A DNA stretch of 64,000 bases from Cladorhizidae sp. MBARI D1340-BT2 (taxonomy: Eukaryota > Porifera > Demospongiae > Poecilosclerida > Cladorhizidae), in contig JAQNBH010000014.1 in the NCBI GenBank assembly GCA_028752905.1, positions 23,872,162-23,936,161 of the forward strand. Direction: 5' to 3'. Under the pieces are notes generated by a model, which saw nothing but the letters and a program-made list of their open reading frames with translations, made no database searches and was not told the origin of the DNA. Below are positions 19,501-34,180 of the stretch, piece after piece; the first letter of the stretch is position 1, and each line of letters starts with the position of its first letter. The position numbers were made by a program, and so were the translations under genes.

Positions 19501-22500
19501 AGACTTCTGATGCACTCACTAGTAGTGTGCTGTTCAAGACTTCTGATGCACTCACTAGTAGTGTGCTGTTCAAGACTTCTGATGCACTCACTAGTAGTGT
19601 GCTGTTCAAGACTTCTGATGCAGTCACTAGTAGTGTGCTGTTCAAGACTTCTGATGCACTCACTAGTAGTGTGCTGTTCAAGACTTCTGATGCACTCACT
19701 AGTAGTGTGCTGTTCTGATGCACTCACTAGTAGTGTGCTGTTCAAGACTTCTGATGCACTCACTAGTAGTGTGCTGTTCAAGACTTCTGATGCACTCACT
19801 ATTAGTGTGCGGTTCAAGACTTCTGATGCACTCACTAGTAGTGTGCTGTTCAAGACTTCTGATGCACTCACTAGTAGTGTGCTGTTCAAGACTTCTGATG
19901 CACTCACTAGTAGTGTGCTGTCCAAGACTTCTGATGCACTCACTAGTAGTGTGCTGTTCAAGACTTCTGATGCACTCACTAGTAGTGTGCTGTCCAGGAC
20001 TTCTGATGCACTCACTAGTAGTGTGCTGTTCAAGACTTCTGATGCACTCACTAGTAGTGTGCTGTTCAAGACTTCTGATGCACTCACTAGTAGTGTGCTG
20101 TTCAAGACTTCTGATGCACTCACTAGTAGTGTGCTGTCCAAGACTTCTGATGCACTCACTAGTAGTGTGCTGTTCAAGACTTTTGATGCACTCACTAGTA
20201 GTGTGCTGTTCATGACTTTCTGATGCACTCACTAGTAGTGTGCTGTCCAAGACTTCTGATGCACTCACTAGTAGTGTGCTGTTCAAGACTTCTGATGCAC
20301 TCACTAGTAGTGTGCTGTCAAGACTTCTGATGCACTCACTAGTAGTGTGCTGTTCAAGACTTCTGATGCACTCACTAGTAGTGAGCTGTTCAAGACTACC
20401 GATGCACTCACTAGTAGTGTGCTGTTCAAGACTTCTGATGCACTCACTAGGAGTGTGCTGTTCAAGACTTCTGATGCAGTCACTAGTAGTGTACTGTTCA
20501 AGACTTCTGATGCACTCACTAGTAGTGTGCTGTTCAAGACTTCTGATGCACTCACTAGTAGTGTGCTGTTCAAGACTTCTGATGCACTCACTAGTAGTGT
20601 GCTGTTCAATATTTCTGATGCACTCACTAGTAGTGTGCTGTTCAAGACTTCTGATGCACTCACTAGTAGTGTGCTGTCCAAGTCTTGTGATGCACTCACT
20701 AGTAGTGTGCTGTTCAAGACTTCTGATGCACTCACTAGTAGTGTGCTGTTCAAGACTTCTGATGCACTCACTAGTAGTGTGCTGTTCAAGACTTCTGATG
20801 CACTCACTAGTAGTGTGCTGTTCAAGACTTCTGATGCACTCACTAGTAGTGTGCTGTTCAAGACTTCTGATGAACTCACTAGTAGTGTGCTGTTCAAGAC
20901 TTCTGATGCACTCACTAGTAGTGTGCTGTTCAAGACTTCTGATGAACTCACTAGTAGTGTGCTGTTCAAGACTTCTGATGCACTCACTAGTAGTGTGCTG
21001 TTCAAGACTTCTGATGCACTCACTAGTAGTGTGCTGTTCAAGACTTCTGATGCACTCACTAGTAGTGTGCTGTTCAAGACTTCTGATGCACTCACTAGTA
21101 GTGTGCTGTCCAAGTCTTGTGATGCACTCACTAGTAGTGTGCTGTTCAAGACTTCTGATGCACTCACTAGTAGTGTGCTGTTCAAGACTTGTGATGCACT
21201 CACTAGTAGTGTGCTGTTCAAGACTTCTGATGCACTCACTAGTAGTGTGCTGTCCAAGTCTTGTGATGCACTCACTAGTAGTGTGCTGTTCAAGACTTCT
21301 GATGCACTCACTAGTAGTATGCTGTTCAAGACTTCTGATGCACTCACTAGTAGTGTGCTGTTCAAGACTTCTGATGCACTCACTAGTAGTGTGCTGTTCA
21401 AGACTTCTGATGCACTCACTAGTAGTGTGCTGTTCAAGACTTCTGATGCACTCACTAGTAGTGTGCTGTTCAAGACTTCTGATGCACTCACTAGTAGTGT
21501 GCTGTTCAAGACTTGTGATGCACTCACTAATAGTGTGCTGTCCAAGACTTCTGATGCACTCACTAGTAGTGTGCTGTCCAAGACTTCTGATGCACTCACT
21601 AGTAGTGTGCTGTTCAAGACTTCTGATGCACTCACTAATAGTGTGCTGTCCAAGACTTCTGATGCACTCACTAGTAGTGTGCTGTTCAAGACTTCTGATG
21701 CACTCACTAGTAGTGTGCTGTTCAAGACATCTGATGCATTCACTAGTAGTGTGCTGTTCAAGACTTCTGATGCACTCACTAGTAGTGTGCTGTTCAAGAC
21801 TTCTGATGCACTCACTAGTAGTGTGCTGTTCAAGACTTCTGATGCACTCACTAGTAGTGTGCTGTTCAAGACTTCTGATGCACTCACTAGTAGTGTGCTG
21901 TTCAAGACTTCTGATGCAGTCACTAGTAGTGTGCTGTTCAAGACTTCTGATGCACTCACTAGTAGTGTGCTGTTCAAGACTTCTGATGCACTCACTAGTA
22001 GTGTGCTGTTCTGATGCACTCACTAGTAGTGTGCTGTTCAAGACTTCTGATGCACTCACTAGTAGTGTGCTGTTCAAGACTTCTGATGCACTCACTATTA
22101 GTGTGCGGTTCAAGACTTCTGATGCACTCACTAGTAGTGTGCTGTTCAAGACTTCTGATGCACTCACTAGTAGTGTGCTGTTCAAGACTTCTGATGCACT
22201 CACTAGTAGTGTGCTGTCCAAGACTTCTGATGCACTCACTAGTAGTGTGCTGTTCAAGACTTCTGATGCACTCACTAGTAGTGTGCTGTCCAGGACTTCT
22301 GATGCACTCACTAGTAGTGTGCTGTTCAAGACTTCTGATGCACTCACTAGTAGTGTGCTGTTCAAGACTTCTGATGCACTCACTAGTAGTGTGCTGTTCA
22401 AGACTTCTGATGCACTCACTAGTAGTGTGCTGTCCAAGACTTCTGATGCACTCACTAGTAGTGTGCTGTTCAAGACTTTTGATGCACTCACTAGTAGTGT

Positions 22501-25500
22501 GCTGTTCATGACTTTCTGATGCACTCACTAGTAGTGTGCTGTCCAAGACTTCTGATGCACTCACTAGTAGTGTGCTGTTCAAGACTTCTGATGCACTCAC
22601 TAGTAGTGTGCTGTCAAGACTTCTGATGCACTCACTAGTAGTGTGCTGTTCAAGACTTCTGATGCACTCACTAGTAGTGAGCTGTTCAAGACTACCGATG
22701 CACTCACTAGTAGTGTGCTGTTCAAGACTTCTGATGCACTCACTAGGAGTGTGCTGTTCAAGACTTCTGATGCAGTCACTAGTAGTGTACTGTTCAAGAC
22801 TTCTGATGCACTCACTAGTAGTGTGCTGTTCAAGACTTCTGATGCACTCACTAGTAGTGTGCTGTTCAAGACTTCTGATGCACTCACTAGTAGTGTGCTG
22901 TTCAATATTTCTGATGCACTCACTAGTAGTGTGCTGTTCAAGACTTCTGATGCACTCACTAGTAGTGTGCTGTCCAAGTCTTGTGATGCACTCACTAGTA
23001 GTGTGCTGTTCAAGACTTCTGATGCACTCACTAGTAGTGTGCTGTTCAAGACTTCTGATGCACTCACTAGTAGTGTGCTGTTCAAGACTTCTGATGCACT
23101 CACTAGTAGTGTGCTGTTCAAGACTTGTGATGCACTCACTAGTAGTGTGCTGTTCAAGACTTCTGATGAACTCACTAGTAGTGTGCTGTTCAAGACTTCT
23201 GATGCACTCACTAGTAGTGTGCTGTTCAAGACTTCTGATGAACTCACTAGTAGTGTGCTGTTCAAGACTTCTGATGCACTCACTAGTAGTGTGCTGTTCA
23301 AGACTTCTGATGCACTCACTAGTAGTGTGCTGTTCAAGACTTCTGATGCACTCACTAGTAGTGTGCTGTTCAAGACTTCTGATGCACTCACTAGTAGTGT
23401 GCTGTCCAAGTCTTGTGATGCACTCACTAGTAGTGTGCTGTTCAAGACTTCTGATGCACTCACTAGTAGTGTGCTGTTCAAGACTTGTGATGCACTCACT
23501 AGTAGTGTGCTGTTCAAGACTTCTGATGCACTCACTAGTAGTGTGCTGTCCAAGTCTTGTGATGCACTCACTAGTAGTGTGCTGTTCAAGACTTCTGATG
23601 CACTCACTAGTAGTATGCTGTTCAAGACTTCTGATGCACTCACTAGTAGTGTGCTGTTCAAGACTTCTGATGCACTCACTAGTAGTGTGCTGTTCAAGAC
23701 TTCTGATGCACTCACTAGTAGTGTGCTGTTCAAGACTTCTGATGCACTCACTAGTAGTGTGCTGTTCAAGACTTCTGATGCACTCACTATTAGTGTGCTG
23801 TTCAAGACTTCTGATGCACTCACTAGTGTGTGCTGTTCAAGACTTCTGATGCACTCACTAGTAGTGTGCTGTTCAAGACTTCTGATGCACTCACTAGTAG
23901 TGTGCTGTTCAAGACTTCTGATGCACTCACTAGTAGTGTGCTGTTCAAGACTTCTGATGCACTCACTAGTAGTGTGCTGTTCAAGACTTCTGATGCACTC
24001 ACTAGTAGTGTGCTGTTCAAGACTTCTGATGCACTCACTAGTAGTGTGTTGTTCAAGACTTGTGATGCACTCACTAGTAGTGTGCTGTTCAAGACTTCTG
24101 ATGCACTCACTAGTAGTGTGCTGTTCAAGACTTCTGATGCACTCACTAGTAGTGTGCTGTTCAAGACTTCTGATGCACTCACTAGTAGTGTGCTGTTCAA
24201 GACTTCTGATGCACTTACTAGTAGTGTGCTGGTCAAGACTTCTGATGCACTCACTAGTAGTGTGCTGTTCAAGACTTCTGATGCACTCACTAGTAGTGTG
24301 CTGTTCAAGACTTCTGATGCACTCACTAGTAGTGTGCTGTTCAAGACTTCTGATGCACTTACTAGTAGTGTGCTGTTCAAGACTTCTGATGCACTCACTA
24401 TTAGTGTGCTGTCCAAGACTTCTGATGCACTCACTTGTCCAAGACTTCTGATGCACTCACTATTAGTGTGCTGTCCAAGACTTCTGATGCACTCACTTGT
24501 CCAAGACTTCTGATGCACTCACTAGTAGTGTGCTGTTCAAGACTTGTGATGCACTCACTAGTAGTGTGCTGTTCAAGACTTCTGATGCACTCACTAGTAG
24601 TGTGCTGTTCAAGACTTCTGATGCACTCACTAGTAGTGTGCTGTTCAAGACTTCTGATGCACTCACTAGTAGTGTGCTGTTCAAGACTTCTGATGCACTC
24701 ACTAGTAGTGTGCTGTTCAAGACTTCTGATGCACTCACTAGTAGTGTGCTGTTCAAGACTTCTGATGCACTCACTAGTAGTGTGCTGTTCAAGACTTCTG
24801 ATGAACTCACTAGTAGTGTGCTGTTCAAGACTTCTGATGCACTCACTAGTAGTGTGCTGTTCAAGACTTCTGATGCACTCACTAGTAGTGTGCTGTTCAA
24901 GACTTCTGATGCACTCACTAGTAGTGTGCTGTTCAAGACTTCTGATGCACTCACTAGTAGTGTGCTGTTCAAGACTTCTGATGCACTCACTAGTAGTGTG
25001 CTGTTCAAGACTTATGATGCACTCACTAGTAGTGTGCTGTTCAATACTTCTGATGCACTCACTAGTAGTGTGCTGTTCAAGACTTCTGATGCACTCACTA
25101 GTAGTGTGCTGTTCAAGACTTCTGATGCACTCACTAGTAGTGTGCTGTTCAAGACTTCTGATGCACTCACTAGTAGTGTGCTGTCCAAGACTTCTGATGC
25201 ACTCACTAGTAGTGTGCTGTTCAAGACTTCTGATGCACTCACTAGTAGTGTGCTGTCCAAGACTTCTGATGCACTCACTAGTAGTGTGCTGTTCAAGACT
25301 TCTGATGCACTCACTAGTAGTGTGCTGTTCAAGACTTGTGATGCACTCACTAGTAGTGTGCTGTTCAAGACTTCTGATGCACTCACTAATAGTGTGCTGT
25401 TCAAGACTTCTGATGCACTCACTAGTAGTGTGCTGTTCAAGACTTCTGATGCACTCACTAATAGTGTGCTGTCCAAGACTTCTGATGCACTCACTAGTAG

Positions 25501-28500
25501 TGTGCTGTTCAAGACTTGTGATGCACTCACTAATAGTGTGCTGTCCAAGACTTCTGATGCACTCACTAGTAGTGTGCTGTCCAAGACTTCTGATGCACTC
25601 ACTAGTAGTGTGCTGTTCAAGACTTCTGATGCACTCACTAATAGTGTGCTGTCCAAGACTTCTGATGCACTCACTAGTAGTGTGCTGTTCAAGACTTCTG
25701 ATGCACTCACTAGTAGTGTGCTGTTCAAGACATCTGATGCATTCACTAGTAGTGTGCTGTTCAAGACTTCTGATGCACTCACTAGTAGTGTGCTGTTCAA
25801 GACTTCTGATGCACTCACTAGTAGTGTGCTGTTCAAGACTTCTGATGCACTCACTAGTAGTGTGCTGTTCAAGACTTCTGATGCACTCACTAGTAGTGTG
25901 CTGTTCAAGACTTCTGATGCAGTCACTAGTAGTGTGCTGTTCAAGACTTCTGATGCACTCACTAGTAGTGTGCTGTTCAAGACTTCTGATGCACTCACTA
26001 GTAGTGTGCTGTTCTGATGCACTCACTAGTAGTGTGCTGTTCAAGACTTCTGATGCACTCACTAGTAGTGTGCTGTTCAAGACTTCTGATGCACTCACTA
26101 TTAGTGTGCGGTTCAAGACTTCTGATGCACTCACTAGTAGTGTGCTGTTCAAGACTTCTGATGCACTCACTAGTAGTGTGCTGTTCAAGACTTCTGATGC
26201 ACTCACTAGTAGTGTGCTGTCCAAGACTTCTGATGCACTCACTAGTAGTGTGCTGTTCAAGACTTCTGATGCACTCACTAGTAGTGTGCTGTCCAGGACT
26301 TCTGATGCACTCACTAGTAGTGTGCTGTTCAAGACTTTTGATGCACTCACTAGTAGTGTGCTGTTCATGACTTTCTGATGCACTCACTAGTAGTGTGCTG
26401 TCCAAGACTTCTGATGCACTCACTAGTAGTGTGCTGTTCAAGACTTCTGATGCACTCACTAGTAGTGTGCTGTCAAGACTTCTGATGCACTCACTAGTAG
26501 TGTGCTGTTCAAGACTTCTGATGCACTCACTAGTAGTGAGCTGTTCAAGACTACCGATGCACTCACTAGTAGTGTGCTGTTCAAGACTTCTGATGCACTC
26601 ACTAGGAGTGTGCTGTTCAAGACTTCTGATGCAGTCACTAGTAGTGTACTGTTCAAGACTTCTGATGCACTCACTAGTAGTGTGCTGTTCAAGACTTCTG
26701 ATGCACTCACTAGTAGTGTGCTGTTCAAGACTTCTGATGCACTCACTAGTAGTGTGCTGTTCAATATTTCTGATGCACTCACTAGTAGTGTGCTGTTCAA
26801 GACTTCTGATGCACTCACTAGTAGTGTGCTGTCCAAGTCTTGTGATGCACTCACTAGTAGTGTGCTGTTCAAGACTTCTGATGCACTCACTAGTAGTGTG
26901 CTGTTCAAGACTTCTGATGCACTCACTAGTAGTGTGCTGTTCAAGACTTCTGATGCACTCACTAGTAGTGTGCTGTTCAAGACTTGTGATGCACTCTCAC
27001 TAGTAGTGTGCTGTTCAAGACTTCTGATGAACTCACTAGTAGTGTGCTGTTCAAGACTTCTGATGCACTCACTAGTAGTGTGCTGTTCAAGACTTCTGAT
27101 GAACTCACTAGTAGTGTGCTGTTCAAGACTTCTGATGCACTCACTAGTAGTGTGCTGTTCAAGACTTCTGATGCACTCACTAGTAGTGTGCTGTTCAAGA
27201 CTTCTGATGCACTCACTAGTAGTGTGCTGTTCAAGACTTCTGATGCACTCACTAGTAGTGTGCTGTCCAAGTCTTGTGATGCACTCACTAGTAGTGTGCT
27301 GTTCAAGACTTCTGATGCACTCACTAGTAGTGTGCTGTTCAAGACTTGTGATGCACTCACTAGTAGTGTGCTGTTCAAGACTTCTGATGCACTCACTAGT
27401 AGTGTGCTGTCCAAGTCTTGTGATGCACTCACTAGTAGTGTGCTGTTCAAGACTTCTGATGCACTCACTAGTAGTATGCTGTTCAAGACTTCTGATGCAC
27501 TCACTAGTAGTGTGCTGTTCAAGACTTCTGATGCACTCACTAGTAGTGTGCTGTTCAAGACTTCTGATGCACTCACTAGTAGTGTGCTGTTCAAGACTTC
27601 TGATGCACTCACTAGTAGTGTGCTGTTCAAGACTTCTGATGCACTCACTATTAGTGTGCTGTTCAAGACTTCTGATGCACTCACTAGTGTGTGCTGTTCA
27701 AGACTTCTGATGCACTCACTAGTAGTGTGCTGTTCAAGACTTCTGATGCACTCACTAGTAGTGTGCTGTTCAAGACTTCTGATGCACTCACTAGTAGTGT
27801 GCTGTTCAAGACTTCTGATGCACTCACTAGTAGTGTGCTGTCAAGACTTCTGATGCACTCACTAGTAGTGTGCTGTTCAAGACTTCTGATGCACTCACTA
27901 GTAGTGTGCTGTCCAGACTTCTGATGCACTCACTAGTAGTGTGCTGTTCAAGACTTCTGATGCACTCACTAGTAGTGTGCTGTTCAAGACTTCTGATGCA
28001 CTCACTAGTAGTGTGCTGTTCAAGACTTCTGATGCACTCACTAGTAGTGTGCTGTCCAAGACTTCTGATGCACTCACTAGTAGTGTGCTGTTCAAGACTT
28101 CTGATGCACTCACTAGTAGTGTGCTGTCCAAGACTTCTGATGCACTCACTAGTAGTGTGCTGTTCAAGACTTCTGATGCACTCACTAGTAGTGTGCTGTT
28201 CAAGACTTCTGATGCACTCACTAGTAGTGTGCTGTTCAAGACTTCTGATGCACTCACTAGTAGTGAGCTGTTCAAGACTACCGATGCACTCACTAGTAGT
28301 GTGCTGTTCAAGACTTCTGATGCACTCACTAGGAGTGTGCTGTTCAAGACTTCTGATGCAGTCACTAGTAGTGTACTGTTCAAGACTTCTGATGCACTCA
28401 CTAGTAGTGTGCTGTTCAAGACTTCTGATGCACTCACTAGTAGTGTGCTGTTCAAGACTTCTGATGCACTCACTAGTAGTGTGCTGTTCAATATTTCTGA

Positions 28501-31500
28501 TGCACTCACTAGTAGTGTGCTGTTCAAGACTTCTGATGCACTCACTAGTAGTGTGCTGTCCAAGTCTTGTGATGCACTCACTAGTAGTGTGCTGTTCAAG
28601 ACTTCTGATGCACTCACTAGTAGTGTGCTGTTCAAGACTTCTGATGCACTCACTAGTAGTGTGCTGTTCAAGACTTCTGATGCACTCACTAGTAGTGTAC
28701 TGTTCTGATGCACTCACTAGTAGTGTGCTGTTCAAGACTTCTGATGCACTCACTAGTAGTGTGCTGTTCTGATGCACTCACTAGTGGTGTGCTGTTCAAG
28801 ACTTCTGATGCACTCACTAGTAGTGTGCTGTTCAAGACTTCTGATGCACTCACTAGTAGTGTGCTGTTCAAGACTTCTGATGCACTCACTAGTAGTGTGC
28901 TGTTCAAGACTTCTGATGCACTCACTAGTAGTGTGCTCTTCAAGACTTCTGATGCACTCACTAGTAGTGTGCTGTTCAAGACTTCTGATGCACTCACTAG
29001 TAGTGTGCCTTCTGATGCACTCACTAGTAGTGTGCTGTCCAAGACTTGTGATGCACTCACTAGTAGTGTGCTGTTCAAGACTTCTGATGCACTCACTAGT
29101 AGTGTGCCTTCTGATGCACTCACTAGTAGTGTGCTGTCCAAGACTTCTGATGCACTCACTAGTAGTGTGCTGTTCAAGACTTATGATGCATTCACTAGTA
29201 GTGTGCTGTCCAAGACTTCTGATGCACTCACTAGTAGTGTGCTGTCCAAGACTTCTGATGCATTCACTAGTAGTGTGCTGTTCAAGACTTCTGATGCATT
29301 CACTAGTAGTGTGCTGTTCAAGACTTCTGATGCACTCACTAGTAGTGTGCTGTTCAAGACTTCTGATGCATTCACTAGTAGTGTGCTGTTCAAGACTTCT
29401 GATGCACTCACTAGTAGTGTGCTGTCCAAGACTTCTGATGCACTCACTAGTAGTGTGCTGTTCAAGACTTCTGATGCATTCACTAGTAGTGTGCTGTTCA
29501 AGACTTCTGATGCACTCACTAGTAGTGTGCTGTTCAAGACTTCTTATGCACTCACTAGTAGTGTGCTGTTCAATGTTTCTGATGCACTCACTAGTAGTGT
29601 GCTGTCCAAGACTTCTGATGCACTCACTAGTAGTGTGCTGTTCAATGTTTCTGATGCACTCACTAGTAGTGTGCTGTTCAAGACTTCTGATGCACTCACT
29701 AGTAGTGTGCTGTTCAAGACTTCTGATGCACTCACTAGTAGTGTGCTGTTCAAGACTTGTGATGCACTCACTAGTAGTGTGCTGTTCAAGACTTCTGATC
29801 CACTCACTAGTAGTGTGCTGTTCAAGACTTCTGATGCACTCACTAGTAGTGTGCTGTTCAAGACTTCTGATGCACTCACTAGTAGTGTGCTGTTCAAGAC
29901 TTCTGATGCACTCACTAGTAGTGTGCTGTCCAAGACTTCTGATGCACTCACTAGTAGTGTGCTGTCCAAGACTTCTGATGCACTCACTAGTAGTGTGCTG
30001 TTCAAGACTTCTGATACACTCACTAGTAGTGTGCTATTCAAGACTTCTGATGCACTCACTAGTAGTGTGCTATTCAAAACTTCTGATGCACTCACTAGTA
30101 GTGTGCTGTTCAAGACTTGTGATGCACTCACTAGTAGTGTGCTGTTCAAGACTTCTGATGCACTCACTAGTAGTGTGCTGTCCAAGACTTCTGATGCACT
30201 CACTAGTAGTGTGCTGTTCAAGACATCTGATGCATTCACTAGTAGTGTGCTGTTCAAGACTTCTGATGCACTCACTAGTATTGTGCTGTTCAAGACTTCT
30301 GATGCACTCACTAGTAGTGTGCTGTTCAAGACTTCTGATGCACTCACTAGTAGTGTGCTGTTCAAGACTTCTGAGGCACTCACTAGTAGTGTGCTGTTCA
30401 AGACTTCTGATGCACTCACTAGTAGTGTGCTGTTCAAGACTTCTGATGCACTCACTAGTAGTGTGCTGTTCAAGACTTCTGAGGCACTCACTAGTAGTGT
30501 GCTGTTCAAGACTTCTGATGCACTCACTAGTAGTGTGCTGTTCAAGACTTCTGATGCACTCACTAGTAGTGTGCTGTTCAAGACTTCTGATGCACTCACT
30601 AGTAGTGTGCCTTCTGATGCACTCACTAGTAGTGTGCCTTCTGATGCACTCACTAGTAGTGTGCTGTTCAAGACTTCTGATGCAGTCACTAGTAGTGTGC
30701 TGTTCAAGACTTCTGATGCACTCACTAGTAGTGTGCTGTTCAAGACTTCTGATGCACTCACTAGTAGTGTGCTGTTCTGATGCACTCACTAGTAGTGTGC
30801 TGTTCAAGACTTCTGATGCACTCACTAGTAGTGTGCTGTTCAAGACTTCTGATGCACTCACTATTAGTGTGCGGTTCAAGACTTCTGATGCACTCACTAG
30901 TAGTGTGCTGTTCAAGACTTCTGATGCACTCACTAGTAGTGTGCTGTCCAAGACTTGTGATGCACTCACTAGTAGTGTGCTGTTCAAGACTTCTGATGCA
31001 CTCACTAGTAGTGTGCTGTTCAAGACTTCTGATGCACTCACTAGTAGTGTGCTGTTCAAGACTTCTGATGAACTCACTAGTAGTGTTCTGTTCAAGACTT
31101 CTGATGCACTCACTAGTAGTGTGCTGTTCAAGACTTCTGATGCACTCACTAGTAGTGTGCTGTTCAAGACTTCTGATGCACTCGCTAGTAGTGTGCTGTT
31201 CAAGACTTCTGATGCACTCACTAGTAGTGTGCTGTTCAAGACTTCTGATGCACTCACTAGTAGTGTGCTGTTCAAGACTTCTGATACACTCACTAGTAGT
31301 GTGCTGTCCAAGACTTGTGATGCACTTACTAGTAGTGTGCTGTTCAAGACTTCTGATGCACTCACTAGTAGTGTGCTGTTCAAGACATCTGATGCATTCA
31401 CTAGTAGTGTGCTGTTCAAGACTTCTGATGCACTCACTAGTAGTGTGCTGTTCAAGACTTCTGATGCACTCACTAGTAGTGTGCTGTTCAAGACTTGTGC

Positions 31501-34180
31501 TGCACTCACTAGTAGTGTGCTGTTCAAGACTTATGATGCACTCACTAGTAGTGTGCTGTTCAAGACTTCTGATGCACTCACTAGTAGTGTGCTGTTCAAG
31601 ACTTCTGATGCACTCACTAGTAGTGTGCTGTTCAATGTTTCTGATGCACTCACTAGTAGTGTGCTGTTCAAGGCTTGTGATGCACTCACTAGTAGTGTGC
31701 TGTTCAAGACTTCTGATGCACTCACTAGTAGTGTGCTGTTCAAGACTTCTGATGCACTCACTAGTAGAGTGCTGTTCAAGACTTCTGATGCTCTCACTAG
31801 TAGTGTGCTGTTCAAGACTTCTGATGCACTCACTAGTAGTGTGCTGTTCAAGACTTCTGATGCACTCACTAGTAGTGTGCTGTTCAAGACTTCTGATGCA
31901 CTCACTAGTAGTGTGCTGTTCAAGACTTCTGATGCACTCACTAGTAGTGTGCTGTTCAAGACTTCTGATGCACTCACTAGTAGTGTGCTGTCCAAGACTT
32001 CTGATGCACTCACTAGTAGTGTGCTGTCCAAGACTTGTGATGCACTCACTAGTAGTGTGCTGTTCAAGACTTCTGATGCACTCACTAGTAGTGTGCTGTT
32101 CAAGACTTCTGATGCACTCACTAGTAGTGTGCTGTTCAAGACTTCTGATGCACTCACTAGTAGTGTGCTGTTCAAGACTTCTGATGCACTCACTAGTAGT
32201 GTGCTGTTCAAGACTTCTGATGAACTCACTAGTATAGTGTGCTGTTCAAGACATCTGATGCACTCACTAGTAGTGTGCTGTTCAAGACTTCTGATGCACT
32301 CACTAGTAGTGTGCTGTTCAAGACTTCTGATGCACTCACTAGTAGTGTGCTGTTCAAGACTTCTGATGCACTCACTAGTAGTGTGCTGTCCAAGACTTCT
32401 GATGCACTCACTAGTAGTGTGCTGTCCAAGACTTCTGATGCACTCACTAGTAGTGTGCTGTTCAAGACTTCTGATGCACTCACTAGTAGTGTGCTTTTCT
32501 GATGCACTCACTAGTAGTGTGCTGTTCATGACATCTGATGCACTCACTAGTAGTGTGCTGTTCAAGACTTCTGATGCACACACTAGTAGTGTGCTGTTCA
32601 AGACTTCTGATGCACTCACTAGTAGTGTGCTGTTCAAGACTTCTGATGCACTCACTAGTAGTGTGCTGTTCAAGACTTCTGATGCACTCACTAGTAGTGT
32701 GCTGTTCAAGACTTCTGATGCACTCACTAGTAGTGTGCTGTCCAAGACTTCTGATGCACTCACTAGTAGTGTGCTGTTCAAGACCTCTGATGCACTCACT
32801 AGTAGTGTGCTGTTCAACACTTCTGATGCACTCACTAGTAGTGTGATGTCCAACACTTCTGATGCACTCACTAGTAGTGTGCTGTTCAAGACTTCTGATG
32901 CACTCACTAGTAGTGTGCTGTCCAAGACTTCAGATGCACTCACTAGTAGTGTGCTGTTCAAGACTTCTGATGCACTCACTAGTAGTGTGCTGTTCAAGAC
33001 TTCTGATGCACTCACTAGTAGTGGGCTGTTCAAGACTTCTGATGCACTCACTAGTAGTGTGCCTTCTGATGCACTCACTAGTAGTGTGCTGTTCAAGACT
33101 AATGATGCACTCACTAGTAGTGTGCTGTTCAAGACTTCTGATGCACTCACTAGTAGTGTGCTGTTCAAGACTTCTGATGCTCTCACTAGTAGTGTGCTGT
33201 TCAAGACTTCTGATGCACTCACTAGTAGTGTGCTGTTCAAGACTTCTGATGCACTCACTAGTAGTGTGCTGTTCAAGACTTCTGATGCACTCACTAGTAG
33301 TGTGCTGTTCAAGACTTCTGATGCACTCACTAGTAGTGTGCTGTGCAAGACTTCTGATGCACTCACTAGTAGTGTGCTGTTCAAGACTTCTGATGCACTC
33401 ACTAGTAGTGTGCTGTCCAAGACTTCTGATGCACTCACTAGTAGTGTGCTGTTCAAGACTTCTGATGCACTCACTAGTAGTGTGCTGCTCAAGACTTCTG
33501 ATGCACTCACTAGTAGTGTGCTGTTCAAGACTTCTGATGCACTCACTAGTAGTGTGCTGTTCAAGACTTCTGATGCACTCACTAGTAGTGTGCTGTTCAA
33601 GACTTCTGATGCACTCACTAGTAGTGTGCTGTCCAAGACTTCTGATGCACTCACTAGTATAGTGTGCTGTTCAAGACATCTGATGCACTCACTAGTAGTG
33701 TGCTGTTCATGACATCTGATGCACTCACTAGTAGTGTGCTGTTCAAGACTTCTGATGCACACACTAGTAGTGTGCTGTTCAAGACTTCTGATGCACTCAC
33801 TAGTAGTGTGCTGTTCAAGACTTCTGATGCACTCACTAGTAGTGTGCTGTCCAAGACTTCTGATGCACTCACTAGTAGTGTGCTGTCCAAGACTTCTGAT
33901 GCACTCACTAGTAGTGTGCTGTTCAAGACTTCTGATGCACTCACTAGTAGTGTGCTGTTCTGATGCACTCACTAGTAGTGTGCTGTTCAAGACTTCTGAT
34001 GCACTCACTAGTAGTGTGCTGTTCAAGACTTCTGATGCACTCACTAGTAGTGTGCTGTTGAAGACTTTCTGATGCACTCACTACTTCTAATGCACTCACT
34101 GCTGTCCAAGACTTCTGATGCACTCACTAGTAGTGTGCTGTTCAAGACTTCTGACGCACTCACTAGTAGTGTGCTGTTCA
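16502..34180. repeat. 36-bp satellite array, about 490 units
   Basis: Head-to-tail copies of a 36-bp unit (GATGCACTCACTAGTAGTGT, then GCTGTTCAAGACTTCT) over 17.7 kb with few substitutions. Because 36 is a multiple of 3, four of six frames have no stop per unit and give endless 12-residue repeats (plus: SDALTSSVLFKT and MHSLVVCCSRLL; minus: SECIRSLEQHTT and SASEVLNSTLLV). Common variants are TTC to TCC in CTGTTCAAG, TCT to TGT before GATGC, GCACTC to GAACTC, an 8-bp deletion giving CTGTTCTGATGC, a 9-bp deletion giving GTGTGCCTTCTG, and single-base deletions. Frame-breaking variants move the open frame from one reading to another, so I treat the array as noncoding satellite. Each unit carries the ACTAGT palindrome. 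Confidence 0.95.

Noticed and set aside
28772..33712. 1646-codon open frame in the 36-bp array as a giant repeat protein
   Set aside because: Three other frames are open across the same region, frame-shifting variants swap the repeat peptide midway, and there is no start context, splice site or non-repeat domain.
16502..34180. CRISPR-like array
   Set aside because: Units are head-to-tail without unique spacers and the genome is eukaryotic.
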